Assembly (NCBI GenBank): GCA_902490245.1
Contig: CABUDB010000022.1
Span: forward strand, 1 to 12,326
DNA: 12,326 bases
DNA from: an uncultured Collinsella sp.
GTDB taxonomy: Bacteria; Actinomycetota; Coriobacteriia; Coriobacteriales; Coriobacteriaceae
Direction: 5' to 3'
Part shown: positions 1 through 5,424 of the stretch, one piece after another
How the letters are laid out: the number at the start of each line of letters is the position of its first letter
Position numbering within the stretch: position 1 is the stretch's first letter
Position numbers and translations under genes: made by a program
The notes under the pieces: model-generated
The model's input: the letters and a program-made list of their open reading frames with translations, nothing else
Told to the model about the DNA's origin: nothing
The model's database searches: none

Positions 1-483
1 CACGCCGCCGGTGGGCATAAAGCGATGACCGACAAACGGAGCGGCGAGGGCCTTGATGGTGTTCAGGCCACCATACTGAGCCGCGGGGAAGAACTTGGTG
101 ATCTTGAGGCCCAGGTTCTCGGCCGCGGTGACCTCGGAGGGGGTCACGGTACCGGGAAGGACGGGCAGGTCGATGTCGATGCAGTGCTTCACGACGTCCT
201 CGTTGTAGCCCGGGGAGACGATGAACTTGGCACCGGCGGCGCGGGCCTGCTCAACCTGCTCGACAGTCAGGACGGTGCCGGCGCCAACGCACATCTCAGG
301 CTCGGCCTCGGCCATGGCGGCGATGCACTCGGCGGCGCAGGCGGTGCGGAAGGTGACCTCGGCGGACTTCATGCCTGCTGCCATAAGGGCGTGGGCGAGC
401 GGAGCGGCGTCCTCGACCTTGTCGAGCACGACGACCGGCACGATGCCCAGGGACTCAAGCGTGGTGTAGAACTGATCGAACAT
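1..483 (-). CDS. eda: KDPG/KHG aldolase, C-terminus beyond window edge
   Basis: This enzyme cleaves 2-keto-3-deoxy-6-phosphogluconate to pyruvate and glyceraldehyde-3-phosphate in the cytoplasm. The 161 visible residues cover about three quarters of the usual 205-215. Class I aldolase landmarks are present: EVTFRT at residues 42-47 (the Glu and Arg of the active site), VGAGTVL at 66-72, SPG at 90-92, and the Schiff-base lysine K130 in TKFFPA, followed by PTGGV at the edge. The ATG at 483 follows an AAAGGA ribosome site. It lies downstream of kdgK on the same strand, which makes the substrate, but 254 bases of hairpin-rich DNA separate them, so it may be read through or have its own promoter. 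The family assignment is secure; preference between KDPG and KHG cannot be read from the sequence. Confidence 0.95.
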   Translation of the reverse strand, partial: MFDQFYTTLESLGIVPVVVLDKVEDAAPLAHALMAAGMKSAEVTFRTACAAECIAAMAEAEPEMCVGAGTVLTVEQVEQARAAGAKFIVSPGYNEDVVKHCIDIDLPVLPGTVTPSEVTAAENLGLKITKFFPAAQYGGLNTIKALAAPFVGHRFMPTGGV

Positions 484-533
484 GATGTTCCTTTCGATGT
501 ACGGCGCGCGCGGGCGCGTGATTGCCAAATATG

Positions 534-615
534 CTGGTCATGAGCCGGTTTTGGATTGGTTATCGGAGGCACTGCTTGGGGTCACAAGCAATTCCAAAAC
601 CGGCTGCGCGACCAG
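534..615. repeat. Long imperfect palindrome between kdgK and eda
   Basis: A 13-bp perfect inverted repeat (AGCCGGTTTTGGA at 543-555, complement at 593-605) is extended outward by a second 6-bp pair (CTGGTC at 534-539 with GACCAG at 610-615) across short unpaired gaps. The 37-base loop holds a small GCTTG/CAAGC hairpin. No run of T follows on either strand, so it is not a standard terminator. It lies just upstream of eda and could be an mRNA-stability structure or a dispersed repeat. Confidence 0.6.
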
Positions 616-632
616 TCGTGTAGGAAATGCCA

Positions 633-664
633 GGCAAAACCGGAATGGGACTGGTGGTTTTGCC
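633..664. repeat. Hairpin-forming inverted repeat, kdgK-eda gap
   Basis: GGCAAAACC at 633-641 and GGTTTTGCC at 656-664 form a 9-bp perfect stem with a 14-base loop. The arm shares CAAAACCGG with the right arm of the neighbouring palindrome (595-603 and 635-643), so the two structures look related by duplication. Function is unknown. Confidence 0.5.
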
Positions 665-683
665 CGACCGGAGGAATCGGGGA

Positions 684-723
684 GCGGGCCGCAGAGGTAT
701 GGGTATGGAAAGCTGCGGCCCGC
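684..723 (-). repeat. GC-rich hairpin just after kdgK stop
   Basis: GCGGGCCGCAG at 684-694 and its exact complement at 713-723 form an 11-bp stem with an 18-base loop, starting 15 bases past the kdgK stop. The position suggests a transcript-end or RNA-stabilising structure, but there is no U-tract on the minus strand, so intrinsic termination is not supported. Confidence 0.5.
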
Positions 724-737
724 GGAATGGGGACGGC

Positions 738-1772
738 TTAGCGCGCGACGCGAGTGCCACCGTCGGCGGCGGATGCCACGGCTGCGATCTCGTCTGCGGT
801 CACCAGGTTGGAATCGCCCTTGATGGTGAGCTTGAGGATCGAGGCCGCAATCGCGTAGTTGACGGCGTCCTGCGGGTCGAAGTCGTTGATGAGGGCATGG
901 ACGAGGCCGGCGTTAAAAGCGTCGCCGGCGGCAACGCCCTCGAGCACGTGCACATCGTGAGCAGGGGAGAACCAGTGCTCGCCGCTCTCGGCGTCAAAGA
1001 GCATGCCCATCCAGATGGAGCGCTCGACGCAGGAGATGTTGCGGACGACCGAGGCAACCTTCTTGCAACCGTACTCGGCGCAGATCTGACGGGCCATCTC
1101 GACGTAGGTGTCGCGCTCCTCGATGCCGTGGGCAAGGGAGCCGGAGACGCAGGTCATACCGAGACCGGCAGGAGCGTCCTCGTCGTTGGCAATGCAGATG
1201 TCAACGAGCGGCAGGAGTTCCTTCATGGTGGCCTGCGACTTCTCGGGCGACCACATCTTGCCGCGATAGTTCACGTCGCACACGGTGGTGATGCCTTTGG
1301 CGCGGCAGGCGGTGAGGGCATCCTTGCAGGCGGCGGCCATCTCGTCGGAGACGGCGGGCGTCACGCCGGAGAAGTAGAAGACGTCGATGCCCTTGAGGAT
1401 CTCGTCCCAGTCAAAGACGTCGCGCTTGGCCATGTTGATGGCAGAGTACTTGCGGTCGTAGACGCAGCCGTTGCCGCGCTGCGAGGCGCCGACCTCAAAC
1501 ACATAGGAGCCAAGACGGTCGCCCTGGCGCACGACGCGCGAGGTATCGACGTCGTAGACCTTCAGCGAACGCAGGGCGCACTCGCCCAGACGGTTGGCCG
1601 GGACAACGGAGACGTAAGCGGCCTTGTCACCCTGGTAGGCCAGGGAAAGGGCGGTGTTGGCCTCGGCACCGCCGTAGCGGACATCAAACTCGGTGGCCTG
1701 CTCAATGCGCAGGTGATCTTTGGGCGAGAGCCTCATCATGATCTCGCCGAAGGTAAGAACCGTTTTACCCAT
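738..1772 (-). CDS. kdgK: 2-keto-3-deoxygluconate kinase (PfkB family)
   Basis: Phosphorylates 2-keto-3-deoxygluconate with ATP to give KDPG, the substrate of the aldolase encoded downstream. The 344-residue product has the PfkB/ribokinase landmarks: substrate-side GGAEANTA at 34-41, DVNYRGKMW at 166-174 as in KDG kinases, and the C-terminal anion-hole and base motif GVAAGDAFNAG at 279-289 with catalytic D284. The ATG at 1772 is preceded by AAGGAG ten bases away; the open frame extends 29 codons further upstream, but that part is un-kinase-like and crosses a large inverted repeat. The divergent LacI-type gene is the likely regulator. Sugar specificity rests partly on the eda neighbour; a related PfkB sugar kinase is the alternative. 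Confidence 0.9.
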   Translation of the reverse strand: MGKTVLTFGEIMMRLSPKDHLRIEQATEFDVRYGGAEANTALSLAYQGDKAAYVSVVPANRLGECALRSLKVYDVDTSRVVRQGDRLGSYVFEVGASQRGNGCVYDRKYSAINMAKRDVFDWDEILKGIDVFYFSGVTPAVSDEMAAACKDALTACRAKGITTVCDVNYRGKMWSPEKSQATMKELLPLVDICIANDEDAPAGLGMTCVSGSLAHGIEERDTYVEMARQICAEYGCKKVASVVRNISCVERSIWMGMLFDAESGEHWFSPAHDVHVLEGVAAGDAFNAGLVHALINDFDPQDAVNYAIAASILKLTIKGDSNLVTADEIAAVASAADGGTRVAR

Positions 1773-1815
1773 GGTCGCGCAGCTCCTTCTTGCTCGTGCG
1801 TTCACCTTTGATATG

Positions 1816-1873
1816 GCGTTGGCACGGAGGTGCCAAGACGGTAGGGTGCATCTTTGCACCTCCGTGCCAACGC
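1816..1873. promoter_or_regulatory. 18-bp perfect inverted repeat in kdgK leader
   Basis: Bases 1816-1833 (GCGTTGGCACGGAGGTGC) are exactly complementary to 1856-1873, with a 22-base loop. Two smaller hairpins compete for the same bases: GGCAC/GTGCC within 1821-1834 and GGTGCA/TGCACC within 1845-1860. If kdgK transcription starts near 1909, all of this is in its 5' leader, 43 bases before the start codon. No U-tract follows on the minus strand, so it is not a simple attenuator. A protein-binding site or translation-control fold is possible. Confidence 0.55.
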
Positions 1874-1877
1874 TTGC

Positions 1878-1905
1878 CGAAATCGGTTTACGAAATCGGT
1901 TTCGT
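1878..1905. promoter_or_regulatory. Tandem CG-centred operator-like sites for the LacI-type regulator
   Basis: CGAAATCGGTTT occurs twice, at 1878-1889 and 1891-1902, with a 13-bp period. The second copy lies in a near-palindrome, ACGAAATCGGTTTCGT at 1890-1905, with 6-bp perfect arms and a central CG after one inner mismatch. CG-centred palindromes of this size are typical LacI-family operators, because the hinge-helix leucine wedges into the central CpG. Placement between the divergent lacI-type gene and kdgK fits control of both. That this regulator binds here is inferred. Confidence 0.55.
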
Positions 1906-1910
1906 TTCGA

Positions 1911-1933
1911 GTTGTAGTATACTCATCTACAAC
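1911..1933. promoter_or_regulatory. Divergent promoter with palindromic -10 inside a 7-bp inverted repeat
   Basis: AGTATACT at 1916-1923 is self-complementary, so TATACT can act as a -10 on the plus strand (toward the LacI gene) and on the minus strand (toward kdgK). GTTGTAG at 1911-1917 and CTACAAC at 1927-1933 flank it as a perfect inverted repeat. The minus-strand -35 may be TTGCAA or CTTGCA near 1937-1943 with a short 15-16 base spacer; the plus-strand -35 is poor. Confidence 0.45.
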
Positions 1934-2007
1934 GTTTTGCAAGCGGGATTTTTAAAAAAATGCCTAAAATGGCTCAGACTGCCGACAATTGGGAAACGGG
2001 GTGCGCT

Positions 2008-3030
2008 ATGGCGCAGATGAGGATTAAGGACATTGCTGCCGAGGCGGGCGTGAGCCCGGCCACGGTCTCGCGCTATCTCAACAACCGCCCCGGGCAGATG
2101 ACCGAGGAAACCCGCGCTCGCATCGCGGCAGTTATCGAGCGCACCGGCTATCGTCCACGTGCCGCCGCGCGCAATCTGCGCAGCTCGCGTACCAACCTCA
2201 TCGGCGTGATTTTGGCCGACATCGCCAACCCGTTCTCGAGCGCCATGCTCGAAGGGCTTTCCGCCAGTGCCGCCGCGCGCGGCTGCTCGCTCATGACGGC
2301 CATTAGTGGCAACGACCCCGCCAAGGAGGCAGAGTCGCTCACCAGACTTATCGATGCCGGCGTGGACGGCCTGGTCGTCAACACCTGTGGCGGCAATGAC
2401 GAGGCAATCGCCGCGGCAGCGGGACGCTTGCCCGTCGTGCTGCTCGACCGCGATATTGCCGCCGGCGGTGTCGATCTGGTGACCTCCAACAACCGTGAGC
2501 TGGTCGCCGGCCTGGTAGATGCCTTGGCTGTCGCGGGCAGCGAGCGCCTGTGCCTGCTCACCGAGGCAAGCGACGACAGCCCTGTGCGTCGCGAGCGTGC
2601 CGAGGCCTTTGTCGACGAGCTTTCGCGCCGCGGCCTTGCGGGTGAGGTCGTCACCCTGGCCGATGGTGGCGTCGAGGGTGTCAGTCGCCTAGACGAGACC
2701 ATCCGTGACTATGCGGGGAAAAAGCTCGGCCTTATCGCCGTCAACGGCCTGGTTTTCCTGCGTCTGACCGAGGCACTGGCGCAGTTGGGACCCTCGTTGC
2801 CGGCTGGCCTCAAGATTGCGACGTTTGACGATTACCCCTGGAACCACGTGCTCTTTGGCGGTGTGACCACGGCCGCGCAGGACACCCTCACCATTGCCGA
2901 GCGCGTGGTCGAGCGCCTGTCCGAGCGCATCGACGTCGTTACCACTACGGTGGGCGATGCCGCAAAGCTCGCCCCCAAGCGCATCGAGGTCCCCGGCCAC
3001 ATCGAACACCGCGCTTCGACCTCGCGCTAA
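2008..3030 (+). CDS. LacI/GalR-family transcriptional regulator, probable KDG/uronate repressor
   Basis: The 340-residue product has the full LacI layout. An N-terminal helix-turn-helix (IKDIAAEAGVSPATVSRYLN, about 6-25) is followed by a hinge helix (AARNLRS, about 53-59) and a periplasmic-binding-like sugar domain starting NLIGVILADIANPF. I chose the ATG at 2008, which puts the recognition helix a few residues from the start as in other LacI proteins and has a GGGG stretch six bases upstream. In-frame ATGs at 1960 and 1969 would add 13-16 atypical residues. It is divergent from kdgK, so a role in sensing KDG or a related acid and repressing kdgK-eda is likely. The ligand is inferred from position only. 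Confidence 0.88.
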   Translation: MAQMRIKDIAAEAGVSPATVSRYLNNRPGQMTEETRARIAAVIERTGYRPRAAARNLRSSRTNLIGVILADIANPFSSAMLEGLSASAAARGCSLMTAISGNDPAKEAESLTRLIDAGVDGLVVNTCGGNDEAIAAAAGRLPVVLLDRDIAAGGVDLVTSNNRELVAGLVDALAVAGSERLCLLTEASDDSPVRRERAEAFVDELSRRGLAGEVVTLADGGVEGVSRLDETIRDYAGKKLGLIAVNGLVFLRLTEALAQLGPSLPAGLKIATFDDYPWNHVLFGGVTTAAQDTLTIAERVVERLSERIDVVTTTVGDAAKLAPKRIEVPGHIEHRASTSR

Positions 3031-3083
3031 CTACTCGTTCGCAACTGCCTGTTCGCACACGTTTTTTGAGCGCTTGATACGCT

Positions 3084-3099
3084 TTAACCCTGCGGAAAC
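3084..3099 (+). promoter_or_regulatory. Possible GlnR-box half-pair upstream of the synthetase homologue
   Basis: TTAAC at 3084-3088, six bases, then GAAAC at 3095-3099. This matches the spacing of the actinobacterial GlnR box half-pair (GTnAC-N6-GAAAC) with one mismatch at the first base. It sits 65 bases before the start codon, in the 134-base gap after the LacI gene. A 9-base direct repeat TCTGCGATA lies at 3105-3113 and 3117-3125, overlapping a weak -10 candidate TAGTAT. A short match like this can arise by chance. Confidence 0.3.
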
Positions 3100-3164
3100 A
3101 TTTTTCTGCGATAGTATCTGCGATATAGACCAGTCGAAACCCGCCCGAAAGAAAGGGGAGCGAC

Positions 3165-4502
3165 ATGAACCAGCAGAACATCGATTACGTACTCCGCTCC
3201 GTAGAGCAGCGTGACATCCGCTTTGTTCGTCTGTGGTTTGTCGACATTCTCGGCCGCCTCAAGAACTTTGCAATTAGCCCTGAGGAACTCGAGGTCGCTT
3301 TTGAGGAGGGTATTGGCTTTGACGGCTCGGCCATCGAGGGCTTTGCCACGCCCGAGGAAGCCGACATGCTGGCGTTCCCCGATGCCTCGACCTTCCAAAT
3401 CCTGCCGTGGCGCCCGAGCCATAACGGCGTTGCACGCGTTTTCTGCGACGTGTGTACTCCCGATCGCAAGCCCTTCGCCGGCGACCCGCGCGACGCCCTG
3501 CGCCGCATGTTTCGCAAGGCCGAGAAGGCTGGCTATCTGCTTAACGTGGGTGCCGAGCTGGAGTATTACTACTTCCCCGACGAGCACACCCCCGAGCCGC
3601 TCGACAACGTGGGCTACTTCGATCTTTCGGTGAGCGATGCCGCCCGCGACCTGCGTCGCAACACGGTCCTCACGCTCGAGAAGATGTCCGTGCCCGTGGA
3701 GTACACCTTCCACGCCGCCGGCCGCTCGCAGCACGGCATGAGCTTGCGTCACGCCGAGGCCCTGAGCATGTCCGACGCCGTCACCACGGCCAAGCTCATC
3801 ATTAAGCAGCAGGCCTACGAGAGCGGTTGCCACGCTTCCTTTATGCCCAAGCCGTTGGCGGGCGAGGACGGCAGCGCCATGTTTTTGCATCAGTCGCTGT
3901 TCGACCACGACGGCAACAACGTCTTTTGGGGCGAGGACGACGAGAAGTACCACCTCTCCGAAATCGCCAAGCACTACATGGCCGGCATCTTAGCGCACGC
4001 GCGCGAGATCAGCGCCATCACCAACCCCACGGTCAACTCGTACAAGCGCATCACCACGGGTGGCGACTCCGTGCCGCAGTACGCCACGTGGGGCCTGCGC
4101 AACCGCGCGAGTATGGTCCGCATCCCGGTCTACAAGCCCGGCAAGCCGCTGTCCACGCGCATCGAGCTGCGCAGTCCCGACCCCATGGCCAACCCGTATC
4201 TGGTCAACGCCGTCACGCTGGCGGCTGGTCTGGACGGCATCGAGCGCAAGCTGGAACTCCCGCCCGAGGCCACGGCCGAGACGCTCAAGCTTACCGACCG
4301 TCAGATGGTCGAGGCCGGCTACGCGCCGCTGCCTCGCTCGCTCAAAGAGGCGCTCGACGTGTTTGAGGACTCGCAGTTTATGAAGGATGCTCTCGGCGAG
4401 CACATCCACAGCTTCTTCCTCAAAAAGAAGCGCGACGAGTGGCATAAGTTTGAGTCTACGATCACCGAGTGGGAGATCAAGCACTACCTGGCGAACTCCT
4501 AA
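3165..4502 (+). CDS. glnA: Glutamine synthetase type I homologue with degenerate active site
   Basis: Length (445 aa) and overall sequence fit the short GSI-alpha class, with no adenylylation tyrosine loop. Kept features are FDGSAIEGF (D53), GAELE (E131, E133), HASFMPKP, NPTVNSYKR (R295), NRASMVRIP (R314, R319) and STRIELR (E334, R336). Aligned from memory to Bacillus and Salmonella enzymes, several active-site residues differ. The HHE motif reads FHA (A184 for metal ligand E212). The GQxE motif reads SQHG (G191 for E220). GSGMH reads GSAMF (F240 for metal ligand H269). The flap Glu (E327) is absent, with D301 or S302 there. The position of the Bacillus feedback residue R62 is T62. The ATG follows AAGGGGAG. 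It probably forms an operon with the GlnR-like gene 50 bases downstream. It may be a pseudoenzyme or a ligase for another substrate; automated annotation would call it glnA. Confidence 0.85.
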   Translation: MNQQNIDYVLRSVEQRDIRFVRLWFVDILGRLKNFAISPEELEVAFEEGIGFDGSAIEGFATPEEADMLAFPDASTFQILPWRPSHNGVARVFCDVCTPDRKPFAGDPRDALRRMFRKAEKAGYLLNVGAELEYYYFPDEHTPEPLDNVGYFDLSVSDAARDLRRNTVLTLEKMSVPVEYTFHAAGRSQHGMSLRHAEALSMSDAVTTAKLIIKQQAYESGCHASFMPKPLAGEDGSAMFLHQSLFDHDGNNVFWGEDDEKYHLSEIAKHYMAGILAHAREISAITNPTVNSYKRITTGGDSVPQYATWGLRNRASMVRIPVYKPGKPLSTRIELRSPDPMANPYLVNAVTLAAGLDGIERKLELPPEATAETLKLTDRQMVEAGYAPLPRSLKEALDVFEDSQFMKDALGEHIHSFFLKKKRDEWHKFESTITEWEIKHYLANS

Positions 4503-4552
4503 TCGCGCTGGCTTGTTCCAGTACGATTGAGCTCATTTCTTTGGAGGCCGAT

Positions 4553-5215
4553 ATGTCCGAAAAGAGTGCCCTGTTCATGGCGCGCACGACGCGCTTCCAC
4601 GAGTTTGCCCGCAGCCTGACGACCACCCTGGGTGTCGAGGTGAGCCTGGCCACTCCCGATTCGCCGACTGCGGCGCATGACTTTGACCTGCTGATCCTCG
4701 ATTCCGACGGCATCCGCAGCGACCGCATCGATCAGATTGCCAAGTGGCTTGACGATCGCGGCGGTGTCCCCATGTTGGTGATCGTCGACGATGAGGCGCT
4801 CGGTACCCTGCGCCTGCCGAATCACGCGCATGCCGACTTTGTATGCCCCACGGCGACGCCCAACGAGCTTAAGGCTCGCGCGCAGCGCCTGATGGGCGAG
4901 GAGGAGACCGTCACCGCCGACGATGTGCTCAACATCGATAACCTCGAGATTAATCTGGCTACCTACCAGGTGACACTCGATAACGAGCCCATCGACCTGA
5001 CGCTGATGGAGTACTCGCTGCTGAGCTTTTTGGCGACGCATCCCAATCGCGCCTACAGCCGCGAGGTGCTGCTGCACCGCGTGTGGGGCTTTGAGTACTG
5101 CGGCGGCACGCGCACCGTCGACGTGCACATCCGACGCATCCGCTCCAAGGTGGGCCCGCAGATCGCGGCACACATCACCACCGTCCGCGGCGTGGGCTAT
5201 CTGTTTAAGGACTAG
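4553..5215 (+). CDS. GlnR-like orphan OmpR-family response regulator, atypical receiver
   Basis: The 220-residue product has an N-terminal receiver-like domain (about 5-115) and a C-terminal OmpR/PhoB winged helix (about 125-218). The DNA-binding part contains LDLT-like PIDLTLMEYSLLSFL and VWGFEYCGGTRTVDVHIRR, very close to the same stretch in actinobacterial GlnR. The receiver lacks the acidic pair after strand 1 (it reads ALFMARTTRF) and the conserved Lys-Pro near the end (FVCPTAT instead). An Asp remains at the phosphoacceptor place (D50 in LLILDSDG). This matches the phosphorylation-independent GlnR pattern, and no histidine kinase gene is present. The ATG at 4553 has TTGGAGG five bases upstream; the 28-codon upstream extension overlaps the synthetase gene. 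Context suggests nitrogen control. Other OmpR regulators share the GGTRTVDVH motif, so GlnR orthology is probable, not certain. Confidence 0.85.
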   Translation: MSEKSALFMARTTRFHEFARSLTTTLGVEVSLATPDSPTAAHDFDLLILDSDGIRSDRIDQIAKWLDDRGGVPMLVIVDDEALGTLRLPNHAHADFVCPTATPNELKARAQRLMGEEETVTADDVLNIDNLEINLATYQVTLDNEPIDLTLMEYSLLSFLATHPNRAYSREVLLHRVWGFEYCGGTRTVDVHIRRIRSKVGPQIAAHITTVRGVGYLFKD

Positions 5216-5219
5216 ATTT

Positions 5220-5256
5220 CCACCACAAAGGGGACAGGCACCTTTGTGGTGGTTTT
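5220..5256 (+). terminator. Rho-independent terminator after the GlnR-like gene
   Basis: CCACCACAAAGG at 5220-5231 pairs perfectly with 5241-5252 around a 9-base loop and is followed by TTTT. It starts five bases after the stop codon. The loop and right arm contain GGGGACAGGCACC, a string I recall as a recurrent REP-type motif in some genomes. Confidence 0.85.
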
Positions 5257-5282
5257 GACGCAGGTGCGGGTTCCTTTCGAGT

Positions 5283-5311
5283 TTGCAGCAGAACTTAAGC
5301 CTTCCTAAAAG
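5283..5311 (+). promoter_or_regulatory. Weak candidate promoter for the HtrA gene
   Basis: TTGCAG at 5283-5288 and TAAAAG at 5306-5311 are separated by 17 bases. Both hexamers are imperfect. This is the best pair I see in the 209-base gap before the protease gene. Confidence 0.25.
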
Positions 5312-5370
5312 ATTGCGTTCTCGTACACGTACGCCCGCATATTGGGGTACAACTCAACGTGAACAATGAT

Positions 5371-5398
5371 GGCCCGCCACGGTGTTTGGCGGGCCTTT
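5371..5398 (+). terminator. Terminator-like hairpin in the HtrA leader
   Basis: GGCCCGCCA at 5371-5379 pairs perfectly with TGGCGGGCC at 5387-5395 around a 7-base loop, followed by TTTGGTTATTT. It ends 29 bases before the HtrA start codon and just before its ribosome site, so it would sit in that gene's 5' leader. It could attenuate transcription or end a short upstream RNA; the T-tract is broken and activity is uncertain. Confidence 0.45.
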
Positions 5399-5424
5399 GG
5401 TTATTTGACGAAAGGATCGCAGCT

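Noticed and set aside
25..543. 172-codon plus-strand frame opposite eda
   Set aside because: Antisense shadow of a clear KDPG aldolase.
627..1811. 394-codon plus-strand frame opposite kdgK
   Set aside because: Low-complexity Gly/Val/Asp composition typical of antisense shadow; kdgK on the other strand has a ribosome site and family motifs.
3084..3974. 296-codon minus-strand frame opposite the synthetase homologue
   Set aside because: Antisense shadow; no motif, no ribosome site.
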